Positions 17,168 to 28,238 are shown, counted from the stretch's first letter. The stretch is 64,000 nt of DNA from Candidatus Epulonipiscium sp. (GCA_012841565.1 DUUM01000428.1:78312-142311); one strand, 5' to 3'. Notes: generated by a model not told the origin, from the letters alone. Program-made: numbers and translations.

Positions 17168-18247
17168 ATGAAAACACTAAAAAACAAGAAGTTTATTAGA
17201 AAATGTACCACCGTTTTTGTTGGAACATTACTGCTAACGACTGTTGTACAAGCTACATCACTCACAAAGAAAATTGATGCTACTTTTAAAAACATTCAAG
17301 TATACTATAATAACCAACAAAAAACCATGGCACAAGAACCATTTCTTTATAACGGGAGTGTTTATTTACCGGTTAGAGCTGTTTCCGAACTAGTTGATAA
17401 AAATGTAGACTGGAATAGTTCTACAAACTCTGTATTTGTTACGGATAAGGGTGGGGTTGTATCAAGTGACTTAGAAGCTCAAATCGCTACCAAGAACTTT
17501 GAAATTACAAAACTCATGACTGAAAAAAATTTATTGCAAAAAAAAGTTACAGAATTAGAGGCTGCGGCTAAAACCCCAGTGCCAGATAAAGACAAAGTAA
17601 CATCAGGCGATCTCAAAGAAACCCTAAGCTACATAGAGAAGCATTTTGATTATAAGCACTCTATAGATTGGGATTTTAAACTTTCAGAAACTGGTTCTCG
17701 TATCAATGTAGATGTTGGTTTTGATTCTAGGTACGATGATACCAAATGGGAACGCTTAACCAAATCAGAACGAGAAGCTTTCTTTAGAGATGTGGCAAGA
17801 GAGATACGCGTTGATTTTAAAAATGCCGTCATTAATGGAAGCGTCATTGATAGACGTACAGATAAGACTATTGGAACATTTAGCTATTCACAAAATAATA
17901 CATTCTCTTACAATGATAATGGCTCAACTTCATTTACGACGTTACAAAAAGATCTTAAAAACCGTGTTAAAATAATAGATGGCACAAGTATTCCTATCGA
18001 TGATATTATCATTAAAGGAACTGGTGATGATATTACTTTCACAGTATATATAGACTTATATAGTCGTACACTTCAAAATGAGTGGGCCGATGCTATGAGG
18101 GATAACCCACGCAAAGTTAGACTGGTAATGGAGTATATTCAAGAAGAAACCTTACGTGATTTCAAATATGCTACTATTCAAGGGTTTATAGAAGATGTAG
18201 ACTCTAGGAACACACTTGCTAAGTTTGATGGCAGAAGCCTTTACTAA
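17168..18247 (+). CDS. Secreted protein with copper amine oxidase N-like domain and internal duplication
   Basis: The 359-residue exported protein has a signal peptide (1-29, cleavage near VVQATS). Residues about 35-98 match the copper amine oxidase N-terminal/stalk domain common in clostridial surface proteins (PVRAVSELVDKNVDW); this is not an oxidase. A short coiled coil follows (about 103-132). The rest is two similar halves: about 150-240 and 255-355 share the pattern DFKxAxIxGxxxDxxxxxTxxxF (DFKNAVINGSVIDRRTDKTI against DFKYATIQGFIEDVDSRNTL). I do not recognise the duplicated domain. AAGGAGG precedes the ATG. It is a monocistronic plus-strand island between uvrC and uvrA, with its own promoter and terminator. 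Confidence 0.85.
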   Translation: MKTLKNKKFIRKCTTVFVGTLLLTTVVQATSLTKKIDATFKNIQVYYNNQQKTMAQEPFLYNGSVYLPVRAVSELVDKNVDWNSSTNSVFVTDKGGVVSSDLEAQIATKNFEITKLMTEKNLLQKKVTELEAAAKTPVPDKDKVTSGDLKETLSYIEKHFDYKHSIDWDFKLSETGSRINVDVGFDSRYDDTKWERLTKSEREAFFRDVAREIRVDFKNAVINGSVIDRRTDKTIGTFSYSQNNTFSYNDNGSTSFTTLQKDLKNRVKIIDGTSIPIDDIIIKGTGDDITFTVYIDLYSRTLQNEWADAMRDNPRKVRLVMEYIQEETLRDFKYATIQGFIEDVDSRNTLAKFDGRSLY

Positions 18248-18254
18248 AGCATTA

Positions 18255-18290
18255 AAGCAGGGTACCTATAATAGGTACCCTGCTTTTTTC
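18255..18290 (+). terminator. Terminator of the surface-type protein gene
   Basis: AAGCAGGGTACCTA (18255-18268) pairs perfectly with TAGGTACCCTGCTT (18272-18285), followed by TTTT. It may also help end uvrA from the other side. Confidence 0.9.
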
Positions 18291-18294
18291 TTCT

Positions 18295-21144
18295 CTACTT
18301 ATTTTTTTCTAATTCCTTTTTAAGAAACTCCCCAGTATAGGAACCTTGTACCCTTGCTACTTCTTCTGGTGTACCAGTAGCTATAACTTCGCCACCTTTA
18401 TTACCACCTTCTGGCCCTAAATCAATAATATAATCAGCTGTTTTAATCACATCTAGATTATGTTCTATAACCACAACTGTATTGCCACCTTCAATAAGGC
18501 GTTGCAATATAGCAATCAACTTCCTTACATCTGCAAAATGGAGTCCTGTCGTTGGCTCATCTAAAATATACATTGTTTTACCGGTGCTTCTCTTACTCAG
18601 TTCCGTGGCTAGTTTCACTCTTTGAGCTTCTCCACCTGATAGTGTTGTAGAGGGTTGTCCTAGCCTAATATATCCTAAACCTACATCAAATAATGTTTCT
18701 AGTCTTCTTTGAATGGCCGGTATCTTCTCAAAAAATCCTAATGCCTCTTCAACTGTCATATCTAAAACATCCGAAATTGATTTACCCTTATATTTCACTT
18801 CTAAAGTTTCCCTATTATATCTTTTCCCTTGGCAAACTTCACATGGCACGTATACATCAGGTAAGAAGTGCATTTCAATTTTAAGCATTCCATCTCCACT
18901 ACAAGCCTCACATCTACCGCCTTTTACGTTAAAACTAAATCGTCCTTTTAGATAACCTTTCATTTTAGATTCTTGGGTTTGAGCAAAGACATCTCTTATA
19001 TGATCAAATATCCCTGTATAGGTTACGGGATTAGATCGTGGTGTCCGGCCTATAGCAGATTGATCTATATTAATAACCTTATCTAGGTTTTCTATTCCTA
19101 ATATCTGATCATGTAAACCAGGTTTTACCTTTGCCCGTTGTAGCTCCTTGGATAAACTTTTTAACAATACCTCGTTAATTAGAGAACTCTTTCCTGAGCC
19201 TGATACCCCTGTGATACAAGTCATATTCCCTAATGGTATAGACGTTGTAACATTCTTTAAATTGTTTTCTCTTGCTCCCTGGATGGTAATCCAATGACCA
19301 TTACCTTCTCTTCGCTCACCAGATACTGCTATTTGTTTTTTACCACTGAGGTATGCGCCTGTTTCTGAATTTTCACAGGCAATAATCTCAGCCACTGGTC
19401 CTGATGCAATAACTTCCCCACCATGCTCACCAGCCCCTGGGCCTATATCTACAATCCAGTCCGCAGCAAACATTGTATCCTCATCATGTTCTACCACGAT
19501 TAGTGTGTTTCCTAGGTCTCTTAGTCTTTCAAGGGTCTTAATAAGTCTGGCATTATCCCTTTGATGAAGCCCAATACTAGGCTCATCCAGTATATATATA
19601 ACCCCAACTAGACCCGAACCTATTTGGGTTGCCAACCTAATTCTCTGAGCTTCCCCACCAGATAATGTACCGGCTGCCCTAGATAGTGTCAAATAATCAA
19701 GTCCAACATCCACCAAAAAGCCAATTCTCTGATTTATTTCTTTTAATATTTGAGATCCTATTTGTACCTGACGTTTTGTAAGTTCCATTGTTCTAAAGAA
19801 ATCTTGAACATCGCCAATAGGCATTTCTGTTACCTTATGAATATTTGCATCCCCTACAGTTACAGCTAGTGCATTGGGGTTTAACCTAGCCCCTTTACAG
19901 GTTGGACAAGGTGTGTTGGTCATAAGGTCTTCATATCCTTGCTTCATATAATCAGAGGACGTTTCATGATATCTACGTTCAATATTGGCTAGAACACCTT
20001 CAAATGCGTAGTCATATTCCCGGGTTCCATATTCTCCGCTAAACTTAAACTTTACCTTTTCACCATTGGTACCATATAAAATCATATCTTGGATTTTTTT
20101 AGGTAACTTCTCAAAAGGGGTTGCCATATCAAATTTATATTTTGGCATTAGTGCTGCAAATAAGGCATAGGCATAACTTTCAGGTTTATCTATAGATCCC
20201 CATCCTGGAGCTGCAATGGCGCCATCTGATAAGGAAAGGGTCGGGTTAGGAATGACTAACTCTGGATCTAACTCCATTCTATTCCCTAAGCCTGTACAGG
20301 TTGGACAAGCGCCAAAGGGGTTATTAAACGAAAATGTACGGGGTTCTATTTCATCAATGCTAATGTTACAATCAGCACAAGCAAAGCTTTGACTAAAGTT
20401 TAGTTCTTCCTGGCCAACGACATCTACAATTAATAATCCTCCTGTTAGATTCATTATGGTTTCTATTGAATCCGTAAGCCTTTTTTCTATATCCTTTTTA
20501 ATAACAAGCCTGTCTACTACAATTTCAATATTATGTTTTTTATTTTTATCTAACTCTATATTTTCATCTGATAAATCATAAACTTCCCCGTTAATACGTA
20601 CACGGATATATCCTTCCTTAGATGCATTTTCAATTACTTTTTCATGCCTACCCTTACGCCCACGCACAATAGGTGCTAGAACCTGAATTCTAGTCCCCTC
20701 TTCAAGTTCCATAATACTATCTACAATTTGATCGATCGTTTGCTTTTTGATTTCTTTACCACATTTAGGACAATGGGGTATTCCAACCCTTGCATATAGT
20801 AGTCTTAAATAGTCGTAAATCTCTGTTACTGTTCCTACTGTAGAACGTGGATTTCTACTAGTTGTTTTTTGATCAATTGAAATCGCTGGGGACAATCCCT
20901 CTATATGATCTACATCTGGCTTTTCCATTTGCCCCAAAAATTGCCTTGCATAGGAAGATAAAGATTCTACGTAACGCCGTTGCCCTTCTGCATATATGGT
21001 ATCAAACGCTAATGATGACTTACCTGATCCACTTAGCCCTGTAAAAACAATAAATTGCCCCCGTTCTAATTCTAAATCTATATTTTTTAGATTATTCTCT
21101 CTAGCACCTTTTATAATTATTTTGTTTTGGCTCTTATTATTCAT
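18295..21144 (-). CDS. uvrA: Excinuclease ABC subunit A
   Basis: UvrA is the damage-sensing ABC ATPase of nucleotide excision repair. The 949 residues contain two ATP sites: Walker [15 protein letters not shown] near 35 with its ABC signature [12 protein letters not shown] near 490, and [14 protein letters not shown] near 645 with [12 protein letters not shown] near 830. Zinc-finger cysteines are in CADCNIS...CPTCTGLG and CEACSGDG...CEVCQGK. It lies downstream of uvrB in the same direction, but a terminator separates them (21267-21328). The 198 bases between the genes also carry a tandem copy of GTTTTTAGATT just before the start. Confidence 0.98.
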   Translation of the reverse strand: MNNKSQNKIIIKGARENNLKNIDLELERGQFIVFTGLSGSGKSSLAFDTIYAEGQRRYVESLSSYARQFLGQMEKPDVDHIEGLSPAISIDQKTTSRNPRSTVGTVTEIYDYLRLLYARVGIPHCPKCGKEIKKQTIDQIVDSIMELEEGTRIQVLAPIVRGRKGRHEKVIENASKEGYIRVRINGEVYDLSDENIELDKNKKHNIEIVVDRLVIKKDIEKRLTDSIETIMNLTGGLLIVDVVGQEELNFSQSFACADCNISIDEIEPRTFSFNNPFGACPTCTGLGNRMELDPELVIPNPTLSLSDGAIAAPGWGSIDKPESYAYALFAALMPKYKFDMATPFEKLPKKIQDMILYGTNGEKVKFKFSGEYGTREYDYAFEGVLANIERRYHETSSDYMKQGYEDLMTNTPCPTCKGARLNPNALAVTVGDANIHKVTEMPIGDVQDFFRTMELTKRQVQIGSQILKEINQRIGFLVDVGLDYLTLSRAAGTLSGGEAQRIRLATQIGSGLVGVIYILDEPSIGLHQRDNARLIKTLERLRDLGNTLIVVEHDEDTMFAADWIVDIGPGAGEHGGEVIASGPVAEIIACENSETGAYLSGKKQIAVSGERREGNGHWITIQGARENNLKNVTTSIPLGNMTCITGVSGSGKSSLINEVLLKSLSKELQRAKVKPGLHDQILGIENLDKVINIDQSAIGRTPRSNPVTYTGIFDHIRDVFAQTQESKMKGYLKGRFSFNVKGGRCEACSGDGMLKIEMHFLPDVYVPCEVCQGKRYNRETLEVKYKGKSISDVLDMTVEEALGFFEKIPAIQRRLETLFDVGLGYIRLGQPSTTLSGGEAQRVKLATELSKRSTGKTMYILDEPTTGLHFADVRKLIAILQRLIEGGNTVVVIEHNLDVIKTADYIIDLGPEGGNKGGEVIATGTPEEVARVQGSYTGEFLKKELEKNK

Positions 21145-21266
21145 TTCACACCTTCTATTGTAGTTTTTAGATTGCAGTTTTTAGATTATAAATTTTATAT
21201 ATTAAGTTTTACTTATTAATTATATCATAATATATCTCGTTAGGAAACATATGTTCTAAAAGTGGT

Positions 21267-21328
21267 AAAAAAAGAGACGGTTAACAAGTTTCCGTCATTA
21301 AAACGTCTGATTCTTGTTAAACGTCCCC
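21267..21328 (-). terminator. Terminator of uvrB built from a GGGACGGTTAACAAG palindrome (copy 2)
   Basis: GAGACGGTTAACAAG (21274-21288) pairs with CTTGTTAAACGTCCCC (21313-21328) with one or two mismatches. On the minus strand the stem is followed by seven T (21267-21273), a classical intrinsic terminator just after the uvrB stop. Confidence 0.8.
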
Positions 21329-21342
21329 AACCTTACCCAACC

Positions 21343-23331
21343 TTAGCCCATTTTTGCCAGTTGTTTTTTCAGCTCTTGTAGCTGATCTCTAATTTGAGCC
21401 GCATTTTCAAATTGCAAATCTGCTGCTGCCTTTCTCATTTCTTTTGTCATTTTAATAATGAGTGCATCCATCTCCTTTTTACTCATTGATTCTGGATCTT
21501 TTTGTGAGAAGTAATCCTCTGCTTTTTCTGCCGCCTTAGTGGCTATGATTAAGTCTCTTATTTCTTTTATAATGGTTGTAGGGGTAATTCCGTGTTCTTC
21601 ATTGTATTGAGCCTGAATTGCCCTACGACGATTGGTTTCAGAAATAGTTTTTTCCATAGAGTTAGTTATTCGATCTGCATACATAATAACTTCACCCTTA
21701 ACATTACGAGCTGCCCGTCCTACTGTCTGCATTAGTGCTGTTTCAGAGCGTAAAAATCCTTCTTTATCGGCATCTAGTATAATGACTAAAGAAACTTCTG
21801 GCATATCTAGTCCTTCTCGCAAGAGATTGATTCCGACTAAAACATCAAATACACCAAGGCGAAGATCCCTTATAATTTCAATTCTTTCTAAAGTCACTAT
21901 ATCTGAATGCAAGTATTTTACCTTGATTCCCATTTCTCTTAGGTAATCTGTAAGGTCTTCTGACATACGCTTGGTTAAAGTTGTAATAAGAACCTTCTCA
22001 TTAAGCAATACACGCTTATTAATTTCATTAATGACATCATCTATTTGCCCTTTTATAGGTCTAACTTCTATAGGTGGATCTAATAGCCCTGTAGGCCGAA
22101 TCAATTGCTCTGCAATGATAGCAGAGTGCTCTAGCTCATACTGAGCTGGTGTCGCTGATACAAATAGCATCTGATTAATTTTAGCTTCAAATTCACTAAA
22201 CATAAGGGGCCTATTATCAAGGGCTGATGGCAATCTAAAGCCATAATCTACAAGAGCCGTCTTTCTAGCCTTGTCCCCGTTATACATGGCCCTAACTTGG
22301 GGAAGGGTCATATGAGACTCATCTATCATAATTAAGAAATCATCTGGAAAATAATCAATTAAAGTAAAGGGTGTACTCCCCGCTTCCCTTCCCGATAAAT
22401 GCCTTGAATAGTTTTCAATTCCTGAGCAATATCCTACCTCTCGCATCATTTCAATATCGAAGTCCGTACGTTGTGAAATTCTTTGTAGTTCAAGGAGCTT
22501 ATCTTCAGCTTTAAGTTCTTCAAGTCTTTCTTGAAGCTCTATATCAATGGATTTTATGGCTAACTCCATTTTTTCTGGTGCAATCGAATAATGAGAAGCT
22601 GGAAATATAGAAACATGTTCCCTTATTCCTAAAACTTGCCCTGTAAGGCTATCTATTTCTGAAATTCGGTCAATTTCATCTCCAAAAAACTCTATTCTAA
22701 CGGCATGTTCAGATTGGTTAGCGGGTATAATCTCTATGACATCCCCTCTAACCCTAAATGTTGCTCTTACAAAATCTATATCATTACGACTATATTGTAT
22801 TGCAATTAGTTTTCTTAGGACATCGTCTCTTTCAATTTCCATACCCGTCCTTAAAGACAATACTAAGTTTTCATAGTCAACAGGGTCTCCAAGTCCATAT
22901 ATACACGATACACTGGCCACAATAATCACATCTCTGCGTTCAGCTAATGAAGCTGTAGCAGAGTGACGCAGTTTATCTATCTCTTCGTTTACAGAAGAAT
23001 CTTTTTCAATATAAGTGTCCGTATGAGCTATATATGCTTCTGGTTGATAATAGTCATAGTACGAAACAAAATACTCAACAGCATTATCTGGAAAAAATTC
23101 TTTAAATTCACTATAAAGCTGAGCCGCAAGGGTTTTATTATGAGCCATAACAAGGGTTGGCCTCTGTGTCTTTTCAATGATATTTGCCATTGCAAAAGTT
23201 TTACCTGACCCAGTTACACCAAGTAATGTTTGATACATATTACCTTCTTCTATGCTCTCTACCAGCTCTTTAATAGCAACTGGTTGATCTCCTGTTGGTT
23301 TGTATTCGGATACGAGTTTAAATTTATTCAT
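21343..23331 (-). CDS. uvrB: Excinuclease ABC subunit B
   Basis: UvrB is the helicase-like subunit that verifies damage and recruits UvrC. The 662 residues have Walker A GVTGSGKT near 40, the beta-hairpin region [11 protein letters not shown] near 92-102, the DESH box [10 protein letters not shown] near 338, motif [12 protein letters not shown] near 540, and the C-terminal UVR domain ([20 protein letters not shown]) that binds UvrC. It is 39 bases after the ZIP transporter stop, so it may be co-transcribed with the P-II-like/ZIP genes. Confidence 0.98.
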   Translation of the reverse strand: MNKFKLVSEYKPTGDQPVAIKELVESIEEGNMYQTLLGVTGSGKTFAMANIIEKTQRPTLVMAHNKTLAAQLYSEFKEFFPDNAVEYFVSYYDYYQPEAYIAHTDTYIEKDSSVNEEIDKLRHSATASLAERRDVIIVASVSCIYGLGDPVDYENLVLSLRTGMEIERDDVLRKLIAIQYSRNDIDFVRATFRVRGDVIEIIPANQSEHAVRIEFFGDEIDRISEIDSLTGQVLGIREHVSIFPASHYSIAPEKMELAIKSIDIELQERLEELKAEDKLLELQRISQRTDFDIEMMREVGYCSGIENYSRHLSGREAGSTPFTLIDYFPDDFLIMIDESHMTLPQVRAMYNGDKARKTALVDYGFRLPSALDNRPLMFSEFEAKINQMLFVSATPAQYELEHSAIIAEQLIRPTGLLDPPIEVRPIKGQIDDVINEINKRVLLNEKVLITTLTKRMSEDLTDYLREMGIKVKYLHSDIVTLERIEIIRDLRLGVFDVLVGINLLREGLDMPEVSLVIILDADKEGFLRSETALMQTVGRAARNVKGEVIMYADRITNSMEKTISETNRRRAIQAQYNEEHGITPTTIIKEIRDLIIATKAAEKAEDYFSQKDPESMSKKEMDALIIKMTKEMRKAAADLQFENAAQIRDQLQELKKQLAKMG

Positions 23332-23370
23332 TAGTTTCCTCTTTTGCTATAACAATTTTTATCTTATGGT

Positions 23371-24105
23371 TTATAGGCCAACTGTTATTAAAATTCCTAA
23401 AACTATCCCCAAAACAACTGCTACTGTTGTTAGTCTCCCATTCCACACTTCTTTTGATTCTGGAATTAATTCTTCACATACAATATATAAAATAACACCT
23501 GCCGCAAACCCCATTGCTAGTGTGACGATAATAGGAGAGAGTGAACTCGCCACAAATCCTACCATTGCACCAATACCCATTAAAGATGCTAGGGTAGCAC
23601 AAATAACCCCTAGTGTTTTTCCTTGTACACCACCTTTTTTAAGTGGTATAGCAATAGCAATCCCTTCCGGAATACTATGGAGCATAACAATAAGAGCTAC
23701 TTTAATTCCTGTTTGTGGCGAAATGGCAAATAGTGTCCCCAATGCAATTCCTTCTGGAATATTATGTAAAGCAATAGCTAAGGTAAGTATTATACCCGTT
23801 TTTACACTATTTGATTTTTTTGCATATATCTTATTCGTAAACACACTTGTAATATTATCTAAGGACAAGCCTATGCTTAGGCCTAGTATAACACCTACTA
23901 AGGCTACTAACACCCCACCTTGCTCAAAGGCATTAGGCAATATATCAAAACAAATAATAGCAGTCATTAAGCCTGCTGCAAACCCCATCATCATGCCTTG
24001 CCACTTTTTACTTCTCATTTTCAATAACACAAATAACATAATGCCTGTTGTTACACCTACCCCTTCTGCCATAACGCCAATTCCACCTGCAGTCCATATA
24101 TTCAT
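23371..24105 (-). CDS. ZIP family divalent metal transporter
   Basis: This is a membrane transporter importing Zn2+ or related divalent metals. The 244 residues give about eight hydrophobic helices. The ZIP metal-site motifs are clear: ALHNIPEGIALG (helix 4) and MLHSIPEGIAIA (helix 5), plus CEELIPES near the end. It belongs to the ZupT/GufA-like branch by size and motifs. It lies 53 bases downstream of two P-II-like genes in the same direction, suggesting those proteins could control it. Metal preference cannot be read from sequence. Confidence 0.92.
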   Translation of the reverse strand: MNIWTAGGIGVMAEGVGVTTGIMLFVLLKMRSKKWQGMMMGFAAGLMTAIICFDILPNAFEQGGVLVALVGVILGLSIGLSLDNITSVFTNKIYAKKSNSVKTGIILTLAIALHNIPEGIALGTLFAISPQTGIKVALIVMLHSIPEGIAIAIPLKKGGVQGKTLGVICATLASLMGIGAMVGFVASSLSPIIVTLAMGFAAGVILYIVCEELIPESKEVWNGRLTTVAVVLGIVLGILITVGL

Positions 24106-24158
24106 AGCATTCCCCCTACTACAAACATATGGATAATACCATTTATTAGAACATCAAA

Positions 24159-24506
24159 CTATAAGAGTCCCATTTGTCCTACAAGGGGAACTGTAAACAT
24201 AATTCCTTTTCCTGTTGCAGAATCATCCATACCCAATATCTTTGCTACTTCATCCATGGCTAAAAGAACCGTTTCTTCATTAGGAACAACGGAAAAAATT
24301 GTTTTATTAAAGTTTGAAGTAAGTGCTAAATCTATAGTAGGAGAAGCTAAATCATACATATTATATGTAGGAATTGACAATGATGCCGCCCCCATTGTTT
24401 CTACTACAGTAGCTCCTGGCACGCCTATTTCCTCTAGCTTTGCAAGTACCGCTTTAGCTTTATAATGCTCTTGTATAACAATAAAAAGAACGAATGATTT
24501 TTCCAT
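24159..24506 (-). CDS. P-II-like regulatory protein, paralogue B
   Basis: The 115 residues have the P-II/PII-like ferredoxin fold pattern: first strand FVLFIVIQEH, helix KAKAVLAKLEEIG, strand GATVVETMG, an altered T-loop region, strand KTIFSVVP, helix ETVLLAMDEVAKIL and final strand GKGIMFTVPL. It lacks the RIRTGE signature and the uridylylated tyrosine of true GlnB/GlnK, so it is not a classical nitrogen regulator. It starts 4 bases after the paralogue at 24511, with GAGGGG overlapping that gene's stop. It probably binds a nucleotide and acts on a membrane partner; the ZIP transporter next door is a candidate. Confidence 0.7.
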   Translation of the reverse strand: MEKSFVLFIVIQEHYKAKAVLAKLEEIGVPGATVVETMGAASLSIPTYNMYDLASPTIDLALTSNFNKTIFSVVPNEETVLLAMDEVAKILGMDDSATGKGIMFTVPLVGQMGLL

Positions 24507-24510
24507 CTAA

Positions 24511-24900
24511 TCACCCCTCATCTACTTGGGATGCTTCTTGCTGTTCTTTAATATAACGTTGTAAATCCCCACCCCTAAAGTGAGTCACTGGAAGCACAAA
24601 CATAATGCCCTTATTAGGAACCATCATATCCCCACCCAAAATTTCTTCAATACTCTTCATGGCATCATGTATTTGTTCATCTTTTTCTATAACTGAAAAG
24701 ATTGTTCTATTATTCCTTGTATCTCCTTGTAATGACTCTACTAATTTAAATAAAAAGCTTTTTTCTTCTTCTTCATCCTGAATCTTTCTTGAGCCCATGG
24801 TATTAATAACAGTTGCACCTCTTATTCCTAACTGTTGAAGACTCGTTAATATCTCAGATAGATATTGAGTTTCGTTTAAAACAATAAACAATACGTACAT
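24511..24900 (-). CDS. P-II-like regulatory protein, paralogue A
   Basis: The 129 residues follow the same plan as the next gene: YVLFIVLNET, helix LSEILTSLQQLG, GATVINTMG, RTIFSVIEKDEQIHDAMKSI and NKGIMFVLPV. It has an insertion of acidic residues (DEEEEKSF) in the T-loop position and a 20-residue C-terminal extension. The two genes are clearly a tandem duplication that has diverged. It is the first gene of a possible operon with the paralogue, the ZIP transporter and perhaps uvrB, driven by the promoter at 24932-24961. The ligand is unknown. Confidence 0.7.
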   Translation of the reverse strand: MYVLFIVLNETQYLSEILTSLQQLGIRGATVINTMGSRKIQDEEEEKSFLFKLVESLQGDTRNNRTIFSVIEKDEQIHDAMKSIEEILGGDMMVPNKGIMFVLPVTHFRGGDLQRYIKEQQEASQVDEG

Positions 24901-24931
24901 ACACTCACTCCTTTACTTTTTCTATATATAC

Positions 24932-24961
24932 ATTGTATCAGAATTGGCTATACTTTATCAA
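24932..24961 (-). promoter_or_regulatory. Promoter of the P-II-like/ZIP operon
   Basis: On the minus strand TTGATA (24956-24961) and TACAAT (24932-24937) have an 18-base spacer, about 30 bases upstream of the start. Confidence 0.5.
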
Positions 24962-24971
24962 GATTATAATA

Positions 24972-25026
24972 AAATAGACCATACTACAATACAACCCTAG
25001 AGGCTGCCTTTGTATTTGGCCTATTT
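24972..25026 (-). terminator. Terminator of the yqhQ-prmC-prfA operon
   Basis: AAATAGACC (24972-24980) pairs with GGCCTATTT (25018-25026), extended by ATACAA/TTGTAT inside. It lies 12 bases after the prfA stop. Confidence 0.55.
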
Positions 25027-25037
25027 TTATCTCATTT

Positions 25038-26111
25038 TTATCTTGCTGTTGATTGTTGTAGTTTTTCAGTTTGATCAACAGTTGTAAGGGTTTGAATAAA
25101 TTCTTCTATATCCCCATCTAGTATATGCTCAAGTCTGTGGAGCGTTAACCCAACCCTATGATCTGTAACACGTCCTTGCGGGAAGTTATAAGTACGTATC
25201 CGTTCACTTCTATCACCTGTTCCAACTTGACTTTTCTTTTCTGCAGCTAGCTCCGCTTGCTGCTTGGATTGCTCAAGTTCATATAACCTTGCACGTAGTA
25301 CTTTAAATGCCTTATCCTTATTTTTAAGTTGAGACTTCTCATCTTGACAGGATATTATAAGTCCTGTTGGCACGTGTGTAAGACGTACTGCTGAGTCCGT
25401 TGTATTAACGGACTGTCCACCATTTCCTGATGAACGGAATACGTCTACCCTAACATCATTCATGTTAATTTGTACATCTACATCTTCTGCTTCTGGTAAA
25501 ATAGCAACAGTTACCGTTGATGTATGAATACGCCCCCCAGATTCTGTGGTTGGTATTCGTTGCACACGGTGCACACCACTTTCATATTTAAGCTTAGAAT
25601 ATGCCCCTTGTCCTTGAATCATGAAAATAGCTTCTTTAAATCCACCAATGCCACTTTCGTTAAGCGATAAGGTATCTGTTTTCCAATGATTACGCTCCGC
25701 ATATCTTGAGTACATACGGAAAAGGTCAGCTGCAAAAAGTGCTGCTTCATCTCCTCCTGCGCCACCTCTAATTTCTACAATAACATTTTTATCATCATTG
25801 GGATCCTTTGGAATTAATAAAAGACGTAGTTCATTTTCCAATCTATCAACATTACTTTTATTTTCTGCTAGCTCTTCTTTAACAAGTTCCTTGAAATCTT
25901 CTTCTAAGTGATCTTCTAACATGATTAAAGCATCCTCAATCTCTTCTAAAGTAGCTTTATATTCTTTATACTTTTCTACAATAGGAGTTAAATCACTATG
26001 CTCCTTCATTAGTTTTCTCCAAACATCTTGATCGGATATAACTGCCGGATCACTAATTTGAGTCGCAATTTCTTCATATTTTTTAACTAATTCACCCATC
26101 TGTCCAAACAT
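25038..26111 (-). CDS. prfA: Peptide chain release factor 1
   Basis: RF1 releases the peptide at UAA and UAG. The 357 residues include the anticodon-like loop region and the catalytic GGQ in [18 protein letters not shown] near 230. This is the form without a frameshift, unlike prfB in this window. It starts 4 bases after prmC, whose product methylates the GGQ glutamine, the usual pairing. Confidence 0.97.
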   Translation of the reverse strand: MFGQMGELVKKYEEIATQISDPAVISDQDVWRKLMKEHSDLTPIVEKYKEYKATLEEIEDALIMLEDHLEEDFKELVKEELAENKSNVDRLENELRLLLIPKDPNDDKNVIVEIRGGAGGDEAALFAADLFRMYSRYAERNHWKTDTLSLNESGIGGFKEAIFMIQGQGAYSKLKYESGVHRVQRIPTTESGGRIHTSTVTVAILPEAEDVDVQINMNDVRVDVFRSSGNGGQSVNTTDSAVRLTHVPTGLIISCQDEKSQLKNKDKAFKVLRARLYELEQSKQQAELAAEKKSQVGTGDRSERIRTYNFPQGRVTDHRVGLTLHRLEHILDGDIEEFIQTLTTVDQTEKLQQSTAR

Positions 26112-26115
26112 CTTT

Positions 26116-27030
26116 TCACCTCTTGGTCTGCTTTGTTAGTCCATCATCTAATATCCCGAGTACAATCCTATCCTTGTAGGCTAAATCTTTAATCTCTTCT
26201 ATCTGTACAAAGCCATTCTCTTCCATAATATCACGCACATCTTTACTTTGGTTATACCCTATTTCATAGGCTAGCATGCCACCTTGCCTAAGATGATTTT
26301 TTGCTTGTTTTGTAATGTCTCTGTAAAATCTAAGACCATCTTCCCCGCCATCTAAAGCAAGCATAGGTTCGTGCTCTTTTACATCTTCATCAAGTTCTGT
26401 ACAATCCTTAGATGTAATATAAGGCGGATTGGATACCACTAAGTCTACTTTTTCATCTGACTGATAACCATTTAAAAGATCCCCACAACTCCACTGGATG
26501 CGATCTTCTACTTGATTTTTTTTTGCATTCCTTTTAGCTATTTCTAGTGCTTTATCAGAAATATCAATACCTGTAATCCTACTACTCGGCAGGAATTTAG
26601 CTAAACTAATACTGATACAGCCTGATCCTACGCCTACTTCTACAATCTTATTAAATGATTGTTTCTTGGATTTTTCGATTAATACTTCAACTAATGTTTC
26701 TGTATCTTGCCTTGGTATCAAGACATTAGGATCTACATAAAAAGGTAATCCCATAAATTCTTGCTCATTTATTATATACTGCAAAGGAATCCCACTACAT
26801 CTTTTAGAAATATAGTCCCTATAAGTTTTTTGATCTTGCTCTGATACGCCTAAATTAGAATTCAAAATCCGTTCTAACCTAGTATACCCTAAAGCATGAA
26901 GTGCTAATAATTCTGCATCAATCATTGCATTTTGCTTATTAGCGTCTTTAAGGGCTTCATGTCCTTCTTTAACTAGCTGATGCACCGTTACTAACTGGCT
27001 CTGTTTCGGACGTCTCTCTTGTTGATCCAT
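26116..27030 (-). CDS. prmC: Release factor glutamine methyltransferase
   Basis: PrmC methylates the Gln of the GGQ motif in RF1 and RF2 using S-adenosylmethionine. The 304 residues contain the SAM motif [15 protein letters not shown] near 130 and the catalytic NPPY in VVSNPPYIT near 200. The start at 27030 overlaps the end of the yqhQ gene by 62 bases; AAGGGAG about nine bases upstream supports it, and no other ATG is available before the conserved region. Confidence 0.95.
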   Translation of the reverse strand: MDQQERRPKQSQLVTVHQLVKEGHEALKDANKQNAMIDAELLALHALGYTRLERILNSNLGVSEQDQKTYRDYISKRCSGIPLQYIINEQEFMGLPFYVDPNVLIPRQDTETLVEVLIEKSKKQSFNKIVEVGVGSGCISISLAKFLPSSRITGIDISDKALEIAKRNAKKNQVEDRIQWSCGDLLNGYQSDEKVDLVVSNPPYITSKDCTELDEDVKEHEPMLALDGGEDGLRFYRDITKQAKNHLRQGGMLAYEIGYNQSKDVRDIMEENGFVQIEEIKDLAYKDRIVLGILDDGLTKQTKR

Positions 27031-27952
27031 ATTCTAGTACTCCCTTAACTGCTGCAATAGCCACTTCTATTTGCAAATCATCTGGTTCTCTTGTTGTAAA
27101 CTGCTTTTGTAGCCACATCCCTGGTTTGCTAAATAATTGTGCCATCTTGCTTTCTTCTGCACGTCTTGCCCATCGTATAAATTCATATGAAATACCTGCT
27201 ATTATTGGCACCATAACAATCCTTATAAGGGTTCTTTGCCACAGTATTTGTGTGGTGAAAAGACTAAATACTAAAATACTTACAATCATTATTACAAAAA
27301 GAAAACTAGTCCCACAGCTTTTGTGTAGCCGACTGCATTCTCTTACATTTTCTATAGTCAACTCTTTCCCTTGGTCGAAACAATTAATTGTCTTATGCTC
27401 TGCCCCATGGTACTCAAATGTTCTTTCAATATCCTTCATTTTAGAGATTAATGTCATATAGCCTAAAAACAATGCTATTCTTACCATACCTTCTACTAGG
27501 TTTTGTAAAAAAGATGTTGGTAATATACCTTTTATAAAACGGCTTAACCACATGGGTAGTACCATAAAAATACCAATAGCCAGAATAAATGAAATTGCCA
27601 TGGTAACATTGATAATTATTTTATCTGCTTTGTCTCCAAAAACTTTAGTAATCCATGCTTCAAATTTTGATGGTTCTTCTTCATCTTCTTCATAGCCAAA
27701 CATTTCAGCTGAATAGGTCAATGTCTGTAGACCTACAACAAATGATTCTATAAACGCTACCATCCCACGTATTATTGGTAATCTAAACGGTTTAACTCTA
27801 TCTACAATACTGCTTGCTGGTTTAGTATCAGTTACTATTTCTCCTGTATCTTTACGTACGGCTACAGTATAAACATTGGAGCCTCTCATCATAACACCTT
27901 CAATAACCGCTTGCCCGCCTATACTATTCTTCTTGACGTTATTTTGATTCAT
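26969..27952 (-). CDS. yqhQ: DUF1385 membrane protein YqhQ
   Basis: The 327-residue membrane protein begins with the family signature IGGQAVIEGVMMRG. It has four to five hydrophobic helices between about 115 and 245 and a central AEHKTINCFDQG motif with conserved His and Cys. The biochemical role is unknown. It is a common neighbour of rpmE, prmC and prfA in Clostridia. Confidence 0.88.
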   Translation of the reverse strand: MNQNNVKKNSIGGQAVIEGVMMRGSNVYTVAVRKDTGEIVTDTKPASSIVDRVKPFRLPIIRGMVAFIESFVVGLQTLTYSAEMFGYEEDEEEPSKFEAWITKVFGDKADKIIINVTMAISFILAIGIFMVLPMWLSRFIKGILPTSFLQNLVEGMVRIALFLGYMTLISKMKDIERTFEYHGAEHKTINCFDQGKELTIENVRECSRLHKSCGTSFLFVIMIVSILVFSLFTTQILWQRTLIRIVMVPIIAGISYEFIRWARRAEESKMAQLFSKPGMWLQKQFTTREPDDLQIEVAIAAVKGVLEYGSTRETSETEPVSNGASAS

Positions 27953-27995
27953 ACTTTCACCCCTTATTTAAGGCTACGATTATAAGTCTGTGATA

Positions 27996-28028
27996 AAACA
28001 AAAAGGAGCTGAGCCCATCCTCAACCCC
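27996..28028 (-). terminator. Terminator of rpmE
   Basis: On the minus strand GGGGTTGAG (28020-28028) pairs with CTCAGCTCC (28005-28013), including two G-U pairs, followed by TTTTTGTTTT. It directly follows the rpmE stop at 28038. Confidence 0.75.
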
Positions 28029-28037
28029 CTACAGATC

Positions 28038-28238
28038 TTACTTCTCACCATATTTTTTATTGAATTTATCAATACGTCCTCTAGCGGATGCTGCTCTTTG
28101 TTTACCAGTATAAAAAGGATGACATTGTGAACAAACTTCAACCTTAATAGTATCTGTTGTAGATCTTGTCATAAAAGTGTTTCCACAGTTACATGTAACT
28201 GCACACTCTTCATATTTCGGATGTATACCTGCCTTCAT
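28038..28238 (-). CDS. rpmE: Ribosomal protein L31 (zinc-binding form)
   Basis: The 66-residue L31 of the large subunit starts [11 protein letters not shown]. Four zinc-ligand cysteines are at 16, 18, 36 and 39 (CNC and CSQC), so this is the C+ zinc form. HPFYTGKQ is the family motif. A frame opens at 28265, but GAGGTG lies seven bases before ATG 28238 and the product then matches the family start exactly. It has its own promoter and terminator. Confidence 0.97.
   Translation of the reverse strand: MKAGIHPKYEECAVTCNCGNTFMTRSTTDTIKVEVCSQCHPFYTGKQRAASARGRIDKFNKKYGEK

Noticed and set aside
23300..24136. Long plus-strand frame (278 codons) opposite the ZIP gene
   Set aside because: It mirrors a strongly matching ZIP transporter on the minus strand; the Pro/Ile/Thr-rich translation is typical of an antisense shadow.
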